Source: Thermothielavioides terrestris NRRL 8126
Taxonomy: Eukaryota > Ascomycota > Sordariomycetes > Sordariales > Chaetomiaceae
Assembly: GCF_000226115.1 (NCBI RefSeq)
Contig: NC_016462.1
Coordinates: forward strand, 868,001-932,000
Length of the DNA stretch: 64,000 nucleotides
Direction: 5' to 3'
Below are positions 46,391-56,876 of the stretch, piece after piece (position 1 is the first letter of the stretch; each line of letters opens with the position of its first letter). The position numbers were made by a program, and so were the translations under genes. The notes below the pieces were generated by a model, which did not search any database, had not been told where the DNA came from, and saw nothing but the letters and a program-made list of their open reading frames with translations.

Positions 46391-47767
46391 ATGAGCGACT
46401 CCAACAGGATCAATGGCGCCCACGCGAGCGCGAGCGCAAGCAGCAGCTCCTCGACCGCCTCCTCTCCCAGAGGCTCCCGCGACAGTCGTCCGCCAGCGCC
46501 ACCGCAGCCGCCGCCGCCGCCCGACCCTCCTGCCCTCTCCTTCACCCCCGCGCCGCCTCCCCTCCACGTCACCATCCGCTTCAGCACCGCGCTCCCCGAC
46601 CTGCACCTCGACATCCCCTCGCCGCACCAGACCACCGTCGTCGCGCTGAAACACCTCATCCGGGGCCGTCTGGCAGCCAGCGCCGAGGCCGAAGCCGCTG
46701 CCCAAGACCCTGACAATGCGCCCACCAACGGCAGCCCGCAGCCCTCACCAGCGGCGCAGGCCTCGCTCGCCCGTCTGCGCTTCATCCACAACGGCCGCAT
46801 CCTGCCCGACGGCTCCGTGCTCAGCGCCGTCCTGAGGGCTCCTCCACCACCGCCGATTTCCCACCACGCCGACCCCAAGGGCAAGGCCCCCGTCGGCGTG
46901 CACCCGCACCGCCAGCAGCGCGTCTTCATCAACTGCAGCATCGGCGACGCCCTCCCGGCCGCCGACCTCGCCGCCGAAGCCGCCGCGGCCGCGGCCCCTC
47001 CCCCACAACCACCCTCGCTCACCTCCGTCGCCCCATCCCGTTCCACATCCCCATTCCCGGGCTCCCAAGCCCACACCCCAAGTCCCCCGCCACGACCACC
47101 ACCCCTGGTCACTTCCAACCCAGCCGCCGCCGCCGCCACGGCCACCAACTCGCTACAAACCCACCCGCACCAAGGGGAACCGAGCACGACGACGACAACG
47201 ACGACAACGACCACCGCCCCGCCACCGCTCGGCTTCGACCGCCTCCTGCAGGCCGGCCTGACCCCGGCCGAGGTGGCCACGCTGCGCTCGCACTTCCGCG
47301 CCATCCACACGGCGCGCTTCACGCCCGACACCATGCCCTCGCCCGACGCGCTGCGCGCGATGGAGGACGCGTGGCTGGACAACGACTCTTCTGCCGCTCC
47401 TCCTCCTTCCCATCATGTAGGTGGTGTTGGTGGGAATGGTGTTAGTGGGGGTGGGTACACCCTCCTACCAAGCAGCGACCCGTCAACGGGGGGGTGGATG
47501 GACGGCGGCGGCGGCGGGGAGGATGCGGACGGTTTCGGCGGTGCCGGCGGCGGCGGGCTCGGGACGGAGGACGCGTTCGGGCTGAGCGCGGTGGCCGGCC
47601 CCCTCATCCGCGGCATGTTCATCGGGTTCGTGTTCCCGCTCGGCGTGGTCGGCTGGCTTGGCAAGGAGGACGGCCTGTGGTCGCGGCGGATGCAGGTCTT
47701 TGTCGCGTTCGGCGTGCTGCTGAGTCTCTCGGTCGGGGTGGTGCGCGCGCTGACGGGGGAGGGGTGA
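46391..47767 (+). CDS. dsc3: Dsc3, Golgi DSC E3 ubiquitin ligase complex subunit
   Basis: 458 residues, one exon. Dsc3 (DUF2407 family) is part of the membrane-bound Dsc ubiquitin ligase that processes SREBP in fission yeast and Aspergillus and degrades orphan Golgi/endosome proteins in budding yeast. An N-terminal ubiquitin-like domain is visible at about residues 55-150 (HVTIRFSTALPDLHLDIPSP, LKHLIRGRL, LRFIHNGRILPDGSVL). A DUF2407 C-terminal region follows, with LLQAGLTPAEVATLRSHFRAIH and DALRAMEDAWLDN (about 280-330), then two membrane segments at the end (LIRGMFIGFVFPLGVVGWL and FVAFGVLLSLSVGVVRAL) separated by KEDGLWSRRMQ. Proline-, alanine- and threonine-rich linkers make it longer than yeast Dsc3. 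It converges with MTR4 downstream. Confidence 0.9.
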   Translation: MSDSNRINGAHASASASSSSSTASSPRGSRDSRPPAPPQPPPPPDPPALSFTPAPPPLHVTIRFSTALPDLHLDIPSPHQTTVVALKHLIRGRLAASAEAEAAAQDPDNAPTNGSPQPSPAAQASLARLRFIHNGRILPDGSVLSAVLRAPPPPPISHHADPKGKAPVGVHPHRQQRVFINCSIGDALPAADLAAEAAAAAAPPPQPPSLTSVAPSRSTSPFPGSQAHTPSPPPRPPPLVTSNPAAAAATATNSLQTHPHQGEPSTTTTTTTTTTAPPPLGFDRLLQAGLTPAEVATLRSHFRAIHTARFTPDTMPSPDALRAMEDAWLDNDSSAAPPPSHHVGGVGGNGVSGGGYTLLPSSDPSTGGWMDGGGGGEDADGFGGAGGGGLGTEDAFGLSAVAGPLIRGMFIGFVFPLGVVGWLGKEDGLWSRRMQVFVAFGVLLSLSVGVVRALTGEG

Positions 47768-48296
47768 ATTTTTTTTTTCTCGCTTTGTGGCCTTGTTTTC
47801 TTTGTCTGTGTGTATACAACAAATCTGACTGAGCGACATGATAGGGGATTGGGGGTTGGGAGGTTGCCTGTATACGACCGAGCGCAAGGCATTGCGTTTG
47901 TTTAGAGAGACGGCATATGGGACGGTTGGCTGCTTGAGTTTCTGTTTGATACCCCAGATCACGGACCGCATGCATCACGGATAATGAATAATCATAGAGC
48001 ACAGCAGGCGGGCTATGGCGCGCTGGTCGAGCGGCCGTGTTGATTCCCGGCGGACGGATGCGGCGAGCCCCGAACGGGACTGACTCCCTTACCTTTGCCC
48101 CAGTCCACGCCGCCGCGGTTTCCGATGCTCCTTGCTGGTCGACCCCCCGAAAGTCTATCTACCTGACAACAAGCAAAACAATACACAGGCAATGGTATTC
48201 TTTTCCCTGCAGACCATGCAAAACGCCGAAACCAAACTCCCAAACCCCGCAACGTGATGATCGCTGATGCAAAGTCTCACCCTTTTTTTCGCCGCG
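47768..48296. other. convergent intergenic region
   Basis: About 530 bp between the 3' ends of DSC3 (plus) and MTR4 (minus). A T-tract immediately follows the DSC3 stop. No gene is seen. Confidence 0.5.
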
Positions 48297-51200
48297 CTAC
48301 AGATACAGACTGTTGACCGAGACAATGTCGCGCCGTATCCTGGACAGGCTGGCCTCGAACTTCTCCTTGAGCTCTTCGCTGCCCATGACCCTGCCGGCCT
48401 CGGCCATCTGCCGCAGCAGCTCCTCGAGCCGGCGGAACACGCGGATCAGCGAGCCCTCGTAGACGTTGGCCATTTTGCTGTGCAGGAGGACAAAAATGTC
48501 AGCATCACACACATAAGAATAAGATGTCTAGATTTTACAGGTGAAAAAAAAGTCAAAACATACCACACCTCGGAAAACGGCCGCCCGTTCGCCCAGGCCA
48601 GCACCGTCTCCATGAGCTGCCACTTGAGGCTCTGCACGTACTCGTCCTCGTTGACCTCGAGCTTGCTCTCGGCGCTGACCTTGGCGATGACGCGGGCCTG
48701 CGCCTGGATCTCGCGCAGCGGCTTGGCCAGCTCCTCCCGCAGCTCGGTGGCCTCGACCTTCTCGTCGAAGACGAAGACGCTGAGCACGGCGGCGCACAGC
48801 TCCGGCGCCATCTCGTTGAAGAAGCGGTTGAAGAGCAGCTCGGCCAGCAGCAGTTCGTGGCCCTCGGTCGACGAGATCTCGCAGGCGACGCGCGCCTTCA
48901 TCTGCACCACCTCGGCCTCGTTGATGAAGCCGAGGCGGCGCAGCACGCGCTTGCGCGACTTGAGCTCGTCGAGCTGCGCCACGCTGTGCGCCTTGGCGAT
49001 GGCCCGCTTCTTCTCCTTGATCTTCTCGCCGAGCGCGAGCTTGGCGTCGAGCCGCGGCCACAGCTCGTCGAGCAGCGGCGAGTTGTGCAGCGGGTTGGCG
49101 ATCAGGCGAGACTCGAGCACCTCGATCTTGCGCAGCAGCTTCTTGAACGACTCGTCCCTGATGCCCATGTTCTCGAGCGGGTCCAGCACCGGGACGCCGT
49201 CGGGGAGCCGCCGTTGCGCCTCCAGGAGCATCTTGCCCACCATCTCCCGCTGCTCCGCCGACGCCGCGTTCTTGGGCAGGTGCAGCCGGATCTGGCTGAG
49301 CGCCTTCATGCAGCTCAGCAGGCACGGCACTACCTCCCACCGGCCCTTGTCGCCGCGTTCGGCCGGCACGACGCCCGGGGGCACGGCCGTGTCGCCCTTG
49401 AGCAGCGAGCTCACCTCGGGGCTACCGGACGAGACCCTGAGCAGGACGTCGATGAAGTAGGATTCTTGCGGCGGCCAGTCCGGCTGCCCAAACTTGGGGC
49501 GCTTGCGCGCGACAAAGTCGAGAACAACACCCCAGCCGAAGTCGGTCCCGTCCGGCGCCACGATGTGAACGGCGCGGCCGGGCTTCATGAACTTGAGGCA
49601 GTAGGTCGGGTGCTGCATCACGCTGATCATGTCCTTCTGGTAGCCGTCCAGTTGCTGGCGGATGGTGCGGTACTCCTTGACGGTGCTCTCGTCGGGTATC
49701 ATCATGCTGTCGCGCTCCTGCTGCAGGCTGGCGAGCTCCCGCTCCAGCTGCGGCACGCCGTGGGCGTTTTGGAACTGGAAGAAGCACCGCTCGAGCATGA
49801 ACTCGGGCGAGATGGCCTCGATGCGCAGCAGATTGAGGATCATGTTGTAGCCGAGGTGGAAGGCCGAGTTTAGCCGGTCCTGGTGGCCGACGACAACGCT
49901 CCGGGCCACATCGGGCTCGAGCTTGTCGTCGACCATCATGATGACGATGCCGCGGTCGTCGAGACCGCGGCGCCCGGCCCGTCCGGCCATCTGGATGTAC
50001 TCGGACGAGGTCAGCGGCCGCCGCTGGACGCCGTCCCACTTGGTGACCTGGGTGAAGACGACCGTCCTCGCCGGCATGTTGAGGCCGATGGAGAAGGTCT
50101 CGGTCGCAAACAGCACCTTGATGAGACCCTCCTGGAACAGAATCTCTATGGTCTCCTTGAGGATGGGTAGTAGGCCCGAGTGGTGGACGCCGATGCCCTT
50201 GCGCAGCAGGGGCAGGATGTTGCTGATCTGGGGCAGATTCTTGTCGTCCTCGGACAGCTGATTGATCGCATTTTCGAACACCTGGACGACCATGGCTTCC
50301 TCGTCCGGCGCATTGAACTTCATGACGGAAGTGTTGAGCGCCATCTGCTCGCACTCGTGCTTGCTGAAGTTGAAGACGATGACGGGATGAAACTTCTTCC
50401 TGATGATCATCTTGATGACCTTGGCGATGTCGGACTGCTCGGCGGGGGCCTCGCCGCCCTTGTTGGTCTTCTTGTTTTTCCCGCGTCCCTTCTGCTTGGC
50501 GCTCCAGTCGGCCGGGTCCGAGCCCTTCTTGCTCTCGATTTTAGCCATGGCCTCGTTGAAGTTGTTCTCTTTGAAGTTTCCCTTCTCGTCGACGATGAGA
50601 TAAATGCCGTTGCTCCCGGCCGGAAAGAAGTAGTTCTGCAGCGGCGTCGGCCGGAAGTCGGTGTAGACGACGTGGCAGGCCTGGCGGTGGATCTTGGCGA
50701 TCCATTCGGCGAACTGGAAGGCGTTGGGGATGGTGGCCGATAGGAAGACGTATCTAACCTTGTCCGGAAGCAGGATGATGGTCTCCTCCCAGACGACGCC
50801 GCGCGTCTTGTCGCGCATGTAGTGGATCTCGTCAAAGATGACCCAGGCGACCTCGCGCATGATCTCGGAGCCGCGGTATAGCATGGAGCGCAGAATCTCG
50901 GTGGTCATGACCAGGCAGCTGGCGGTCGGGTTGATGGTAACATCGCCCGTCATCAGGCCGACGTCGCCAAAGTCGGCCTGGAAGTCGCGGTACTTCTGGT
51001 TGCTGAGCGCCTTGATGGGGCTGGTGTAAATGACCCGCTGGTTCCGCTTGAGGCACTGGGCGATGGCGTACTCGGCGACGACGGTCTTGCCGGCGCTGGT
51101 GTGGGCCGAGACCAGCACGCTCTCGTCGCGCTCGATGGAGGCCACCGACAAGGCCTGGAAGGGGTCTAGGCGGAACGGATACACCCTCGCCGGCTCTGCG

Positions 51201-51655
51201 GGCGGCTTGTGCTCCGAGAGCGGGATGTACTCGTAGTCGAGGTCGGGCGGCAGCGCGACCTGGTGCTGGATATTGTGCGACAGCACGAGCGAGGCCTGGT
51301 CTGTCGAGGGAGCGAAGCCCTCGGCCGCCTTGACTTCTCGGGATTCGGCCGTCTCGAACGTGTCCGTAATGATGGGCTCGGCCTCCTCTTCTGTCTTGCG
51401 CCGCTTGTTGTCGCCGCGCCCATGGGCATCCGATGATGTGCCATTTGTTGTTGACTCTTCGTCTGCGACTTGTGTCTCTTCAACTTTTACCTTGGTGGCA
51501 GCGTGCTGGGTCTTGCCGCTGTCCCGGTCGCTGCCCCGGTCGCTGCCGCCGCCGCCGACGCCGACACCGTCCGCCATGTCGACATCGGCGTCAGCTGTGG
51601 CCTTGCGCTTGGGAGCGCGAGGCTGCTCCTCGAACACGGCGAAGAGGTCATCCAT
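48297..51655 (-). CDS. MTR4: Mtr4/Dob1, Ski2-like RNA helicase of the TRAMP/nuclear exosome pathway
   Basis: 1,090 residues in two exons (51,655-48,564 and 48,477-48,297; 86-bp intron), close to yeast Mtr4 (1,073). It unwinds RNA for the nuclear exosome. The frame is open upstream to 51,901, but MDDLFAVFEEQ is the family's start. The N-terminus is acidic (DADVDMADG). Walker A SAHTSAGKT is at about 184-192, the DEVH-type box DEIH at 275-278, SATIPN near 306, and motif VI QMAGRAGRRG at 555-564. The KOW/arch insertion and the C-terminal DSHCT region follow, ending in VCKMANVYEGSLIRVFRRLEELLRQM, which crosses the intron correctly. Its promoter region is shared with the divergent F-box gene. Confidence 0.96.
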
Positions 51656-52159
51656 GGTGCAGGCGTAAATTGTCGGCCTCTCATGTGCTGTCTCGGATTC
51701 GAGCGCCCCTTTGAACTCGTTGTTGTGGTGGTACTGGCGGGTGTGGCGTGGGGAAGAATCGCTCTTTGTCTTTCCCTTGCATCGGTTGTCCCAAGCGGCC
51801 AGCGTCACGATGCTTCGGCGCTCGATGCTGATGGGACACAAAAAAAAGTCGGTTAACCTTATCGATGCCTCGAGTTCCCCACCTTTCTGCCGCTGGCCCA
51901 CGTCTCCCTTTGAGAGGCGGTGTGAGTGAGCTTCGAAGAAGTGCTCACTGTGTTAATTATTCTGTATGTCCAGCGTAATTACCGTTCCTGCGCTCCGTGC
52001 CAAGCACGTCCGATAAGGTCTGTATGTATGTACAGTACAGGACTGTACGGTACTGCGAAATGCGGAGTATAATTAAGCTGTGTAAGTTACAAAGCCGTGT
52101 CCCACGGACCAACTTTCTTGTCCAGGCTCCCTTGAGCTCGTTCCATTCATCCGCCCCCA
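51656..52159. promoter_or_regulatory. bidirectional promoter region of MTR4 and the F-box gene
   Basis: Only about 500 bp separate the two divergent start codons. Within it, GTACAGT (52,030-52,036) and ACTGTAC (52,042-52,048) form a perfect 7-bp inverted repeat with a 5-bp spacer. The function is unknown; regulation from a shared promoter is inference from spacing. Confidence 0.45.
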
Positions 52160-53125
52160 ATGACTCTCCTGCAACTGCCTCCGGAGCTCCTGTTCCACAT
52201 CTTCGCCTACCTAGGGTTTGAGTTCTTTGCGCAAGACCCGCGCCGGCTGGCTGTGTCGAGGAAGTGGCACGCCCTGGCCTGGAAGGTGTTCGCCCGAGAC
52301 GTGCATCTCACGACGAGCTCGCTGAAAAAGGCCACCGATGGCGAGCTGGTCCTTGCCCGGATACAGCCCTACATTGTCGGTCTCAGCCTGCATCTTGAAG
52401 GGCGGGATGTCATCAGCCGGCTGTGGCCCGGCGGCTGCGTCCCCGCAGATTCCTTGGAGTTTGCTGAGCAGGTCGAGGCGTCCCTGACTAAGTTGGCTGC
52501 TGTGCTGCAGCAATGCGAGGGTGTGCGCTCTCTCGCGGTCACCACGAGAGGACTCCAACGCTCGGGATTAGTGATCACCCAGCCTCTCGCGGACCTTTTC
52601 TCGGTCCGCCACTTGACGTCTCTGGAGGTTGACACCGTGGGCTGGAATCTACGCTGGGGCCTCAGCTTTGGCGCGCATCTGTGTCGCTCTATTAATGCCG
52701 CGCTTCCGTCTCTGCGGCGACTCCGTTGCCGGATGGACAGTATGTGCGAGGCCTTGCTCGAGCCTCCGCCCGGAGACGCCCCTATTCCGCTCGACGATGT
52801 CATTGTCAACTTGAGCCTCGCGGAGCTACCCGAGACCGTCGCAGTCACAACCTATCGTTATGTCGGCCGCTGTCGGTCTATTTCGCGAGACGACCTCTTG
52901 CAGTTGAAGGAGGCCATGGAAGCCCAGGCGACAGCATTGTCCCTGCGCCTGGGGCGTCCCCGGAGGGTCAGGGTCATATCGCACGAATTCCCATCTTTCG
53001 AGATTCGTGCGTTCGATGCTGTGACTGGGAAACGCACTCGTCTGGAAAACAACATTGACTGGGATGCTGAAGGAGAGCCGGTCCGCGAGGCAGAAACGGT
53101 CAATGATGCGAACGGGCATGTTTGA
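52160..53125 (+). CDS. F-box domain protein
   Basis: 321 residues, one exon. The N-terminus LLQLPPELLFHIFAYLGFEF followed by RRLAVSRKWHALAWKVFARDVHLTT (residues 3-52) is a clear F-box, the Skp1-binding motif of SCF ubiquitin ligases. The remainder has Leu-rich segments (IVGLSLHLEGRD, LTSLEVDTVGW, LPSLRRLRCRMDS) that suggest irregular leucine-rich-repeat-like structure for substrate binding. Filamentous fungi carry dozens of such proteins with unknown targets, so no substrate can be proposed. Confidence 0.8.
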   Translation: MTLLQLPPELLFHIFAYLGFEFFAQDPRRLAVSRKWHALAWKVFARDVHLTTSSLKKATDGELVLARIQPYIVGLSLHLEGRDVISRLWPGGCVPADSLEFAEQVEASLTKLAAVLQQCEGVRSLAVTTRGLQRSGLVITQPLADLFSVRHLTSLEVDTVGWNLRWGLSFGAHLCRSINAALPSLRRLRCRMDSMCEALLEPPPGDAPIPLDDVIVNLSLAELPETVAVTTYRYVGRCRSISRDDLLQLKEAMEAQATALSLRLGRPRRVRVISHEFPSFEIRAFDAVTGKRTRLENNIDWDAEGEPVREAETVNDANGHV

Positions 53126-53855
53126 CATCCAATCACCCGTGGCCCCCGAGATGCCGTTCTTCTGCGAGTTTTACACAGGACGCTCTTATGACATTCATAT
53201 TGCCTGTTCAGGACACATGCACATACCTGTACGGATCATCCCAGCGGTCGCGCGACTTCCCTAGCCCAGTCACGGGTTGCCGATAACCATATCTGGTGCC
53301 GTTATGGAAGGCATGGGCCTGCTCTGACATGCCTGACGTTTGTGTTGTTGGGGATCGCCATGTTTGTTTGCTCAGCAGGTGGGATTCATCAGGTCGACAT
53401 GTTTTACCCCTTCCTCTCGTTCCTTCTCCTTTGCTTTGCCCCTTATTTTCCATTGTCCCTTTCCTTTCGCCTTCTTCCGATCACATGTGAGCTTCCGTCT
53501 TCATGCAATGGCATCCTAGTTTGCCTTTCCTTTTATTCCGCAGTTCTCGGATCCCTGTGGGCAACAGTCGCTGCTTGAATTCACGAGCGACATTGCCATT
53601 TGGGAAGTTGCCATCCCTGCCAGGCCCCACAAGGCAATGAGCAACCGTTCCGCGGCACCCGTGGACCCACAACTGCTTGGCAACCAGATTTCCTCGACCA
53701 CAGCTCCCTTCCAGCCTGGGGGCTCTCAAAACCTTTAACTGGGCAGCTATTCAACACAGCACTGCAGCTATTAGCTTCAATTAGGCCCCCAACAAATCCT
53801 TTACCTACTGTGTGATTTTGCCATTGCGCTCGAGACGCAGAGCTTGTCACCGACC
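53126..53855. other. intergenic, TSC13 promoter
   Basis: 730 bp between two genes on the plus strand. A pyrimidine-rich block (about 53,400-53,480) lies in the TSC13 promoter or 5' UTR. No gene is seen. Confidence 0.5.
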
Positions 53856-54882
53856 ATGGCGACCAACGTCAAGCTCACCAACAAAAACCCCAGCCAACCG
53901 ATCAAGGGGTTGCCGGGGGTCATAGAGCTGCCCCACGACATCACCGTCGAGAATGTCAAGATTTTGATTGCCCGCAAAACGGGCATCAGCGACTTCAACC
54001 GCATCGGCCTGTTCGACCCCGTATTCAGACACACTCTCAAGAACCGCCATGCGCTCATCTGGGACGACCTACACGTCAAAGAAGCCCGCGAGGTCGTGGT
54101 CAAGGATCTTGGTACGCCATCCCTGCGTCGGCCTCAAGAAGACACCCCCCCCCCCCTCTTCCTGCCACCGCGTTGCTAACCCACACCCCGCAGGCCCCCA
54201 GGTCGCCTGGCGCACCGTATACGTTATCGAATACTTGGGCCCAATCCTCTTCCACATCCTCATCCCCCTCGTCAGGCCGATCCTGTACGGCTTCGTTCCC
54301 TTTGTCGACCAGAGCCGGGTCGGGGCGCCCATGGCGCGCGTACAGTGGCTGCTGTTCGCCTTGTTCCACCTCCACTTCCTGAAGCGCGAGTTCGAGACGC
54401 TCTTCGTGCACAAGTTCTCGGCCAACACGATGCCGGCCCGCAACATTGTCCGCAACTCGGCCTTCTACTGGCTCGCGGCCGGCCTGCTCTGCGCGCTGGA
54501 CATCTACCGCCCCGACCAGTCGTCGGCCCGCGACGAGCTCGGCCCGCTGGATCTTGTCGGCCTCGCCCTGTTCGTCGTCGGCGAGTCGTGCAACTGGGTC
54601 GTGCACCGGCACCTGGCCAGCCTGAGGAAGCCCGGCGGCACCGAGAAGGGCATCCCGAACTGCATCGGCAGCAGCCTCGTCACGAGCCCCAACTACATGT
54701 TCGAAGTCCTGGCCTGGCTGGGCGTCATCCTGATCAGCCGCAGCTGGACCGTCGTGTTCTTCATCAGCATCGGCATCCTGTACATGCGCAGCTGGTCCCG
54801 CGGCAAGGAGAAGGCGCTGCGTAAGGAGTTTGGCGACCGGTACAAGAAGAAGCGGTACACCATGCTGCCGGGGCTGATCTGA
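53856..54882 (+). CDS. TSC13: Tsc13, very-long-chain trans-2-enoyl-CoA reductase
   Basis: 314 residues in two exons (53,856-54,111 and 54,194-54,882; 82-bp intron with a C-rich interior). It catalyses the last reduction of each fatty-acid elongation cycle in the ER, feeding sphingolipid synthesis. The start ATGGCGACC lies in an ACCATGG context. The N-terminal 75 residues form a ubiquitin-like fold typical of TECR proteins. The C-terminal steroid 5-alpha-reductase-type membrane domain shows HFLKREFETLFVHKFS, MPARNIVRNSAFYW, the conserved SPNYMFEVLAWLG segment and the ending KEFGDRYKKKRYTMLPGLI. About six membrane helices are visible. Length and motifs fit the family closely. Confidence 0.94.
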
Positions 54883-55113
54883 GCCCGCAGGCGTGCTTCA
54901 TGCGGTGGTTCAATGGGGGATGTACGATGGAAAAGATCAGGGTGGCCATACACCAGGGTGGCCATACGGGGTGACGTTATTGCTACGCTGCGCGAGATAT
55001 AGACTTAGACGCTGCGCTTGCGTTATCCGTAATTGTTAATCACCTAGATAATGACCTGTTTTGATAAAACGCACAGTTCGTTGTCTCGTGAACATGATTG
55101 ACGCTCTCCTGAC
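54883..55113. other. short convergent spacer
   Basis: About 230 bp between the 3' ends of TSC13 (plus) and the BLOC-1-like gene (minus). It contains an imperfect direct repeat of AGGGTGGCCATAC at 54,940-54,968. Confidence 0.5.
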
Positions 55114-56250
55114 TTACGACTCCGCTGCCACTTCCTCCCTGTCCACAAAGGCGCTCTCTCCCGCCGGCGGCGACGCAGGCAGCGGCACCGTCTCCGGCCC
55201 CGCGGCATCGTTCATGACTACATCCCCTTCCCCGTCCTCTCGATGATGGCCGTCGTGCCTATCCCTACTCGTCCCCAACCCGTCCTCCCTTCCACCCGCC
55301 TCACTCCCACTCCCACTCCCGCTCCCGCTCCGACCCTCACTCCCCTCTTCCTCCTCCTCCCCATCACTCCGACTCCGACTCCGACTCCCCCTCCCACTCG
55401 CACTGTCACCCTCCTCACCCCGATCCACCAACCGCACTGTCTCCTCGAGAATCAGGAACTCGCGCTCCAGCATCTCGGCCCAGTTCTGCACGTCGCCGAT
55501 CTCCTTGACCCGCCGCGCGTGCGCCTCCGCCAGCCGGCCCAGCCGCTCGTTCTCCCGCCGCAGCCCCGCCGTCGCCCGCGCCACCTCCCGCTCCTGCCGC
55601 CCGATCGCCGCGTGGTTCACGTGCAGCTGCGCCGCCCGCGTCGTGAGTTCCCGGTCCAGCAGGTTGCCTATCGATGCCAGCACGGCGGTGCGCGCTTGGG
55701 TTATTAGCTCGCTTGTTGGCGGCGGCGGCGGCGGCGGTTGAGGTTGAGGATGGTGGTGCGGCGGTGGATGAGGGGGGTGAGAGGTGGGTGGTGGTGGTTG
55801 GAGGTGGGGAGGAGGAGGAGGGTGGAACGGGATTGAGGTGGATGCAGAGGTGGGCTGGGTTGGCGTGTTCGTGCTTCGGGACGGGGTGGTGGTTGATGTG
55901 CTGCTGCTGGCGGTGGTGGTTGTTGACGGGGCGGACGAGTGGGGAAGAGGCGCGGCGGACGTGGAGACGGAGACGGAGACGGAAGAAGCGGCGACGGATG
56001 CCGGGCTGGTGGGGTTGTTGGACGGCGGCTTGATTCCGGACCGGGTGCTGGTGCCGGTACTGCTGCCGGAGAGGAGGGAGGAGAAGAAGCTGACAGGTTT
56101 GCGGGCGGCCACGGTTGCGGCATTGGCGCTGCTGCTGCTTGCCGACGGAGAGGCTGCCGTGGCCGTAGCGTTGGTGACGGACGGCGCCGACGGCTGTGCC
56201 CGGCTTATCGACGCTGCGGTGAGGGGCATCGGAGGGGACGACAACGGCAT
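55114..56250 (-). CDS. BLOC-1 subunit 1 (Bls1/GCN5L1)-like protein
   Basis: 378 residues, one exon. The central part is the recognisable unit: helical from about residue 180 (SELITQARTAVLASIGNLLDREL) to RLAEAHARRVKEIGDVQNWAEMLEREFLILEETVRLVDRGE near residue 290. The stretch VKEIGDVQNWAEMLEREF closely resembles the C-terminal helix of BLOC1S1/GCN5L1 (KEIGDVENWA...). That family acts in endosome-lysosome trafficking as part of BLOC-1. Unlike the usual proteins of about 120-190 residues, this one has a 180-residue Ser/Thr/Pro-rich front and an 85-residue Ser-Arg and Gly-Ser repeat tail. The start at 56,250 is simply the first ATG. Family assignment is moderate. Confidence 0.68.
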   Translation of the reverse strand: MPLSSPPMPLTAASISRAQPSAPSVTNATATAASPSASSSSANAATVAARKPVSFFSSLLSGSSTGTSTRSGIKPPSNNPTSPASVAASSVSVSVSTSAAPLPHSSAPSTTTTASSSTSTTTPSRSTNTPTQPTSASTSIPFHPPPPPHLQPPPPTSHPPHPPPHHHPQPQPPPPPPPTSELITQARTAVLASIGNLLDRELTTRAAQLHVNHAAIGRQEREVARATAGLRRENERLGRLAEAHARRVKEIGDVQNWAEMLEREFLILEETVRLVDRGEEGDSASGRGSRSRSRSDGEEEEEGSEGRSGSGSGSGSEAGGREDGLGTSRDRHDGHHREDGEGDVVMNDAAGPETVPLPASPPAGESAFVDREEVAAES

Positions 56251-56876
56251 CGCGGGAGTATGCTTGTAATCAAAAAATTCAAGGTCGCCGGGGGTGGATG
56301 TAGCAGGCGCTGATTCTTAGCCAAAGATATGCATAAGCGGGAATTGGAGCCGAATCATGCCAGCATGGAACGAGTCGTTTGCGTTTCGCTGCGCGTGGAG
56401 GGTTGATGTGGGTGAGTGAGGTGAGTTTTGATGCGGGGGTACTTGCCGGTGGTTAGCGAGGTCGCAGAGCCACAGCAACAGATGGGAGATCAAGCTGTGT
56501 CTGTCTGCCGTGGAACACTGTGTAACAGCGCGAAGCGGCTGTGGATTGTTCAACCAACTCCGTGGACCACGCATTACCACGCATTGTCAGCCAACGCTCC
56601 TTTTGGTGAGGATCACCAACATGTACACGCCGTCACACAACGTGTCCCCGCAGAAGAGATGGAGCACAAGCTGTCATTGCCTCTCGTCCAGCTGGGGCTA
56701 ACCAACCATGCATTCAATTCAATTGACAAGACATTATGGATATCCATATGCAACCAAAATCAACATGCCGCTCAATGCCGCCCTGAACCGCAATGATGTA
56801 TCGACACGCCTATATCTTCCCCCCCAAAAATGCCCCCGACAAAGGAAACAAAAAAACTCTCCCACAACAGCCTTTC
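56251..56876. other. intergenic, minus-strand tandem genes
   Basis: About 630 bp between the SOG2 3' end and the BLOC-1-like gene start, holding the latter's promoter. No other gene is recognised. Confidence 0.5.

Noticed and set aside
46249..47382. 377-codon open frame opposite DSC3
   Set aside because: Gly/Ala/Arg-rich antisense shadow; the plus strand has the DUF2407 motifs and membrane helices.
48857..49873. 338-codon plus-strand frame within MTR4
   Set aside because: Shadow of the helicase coding sequence in GC-rich DNA.
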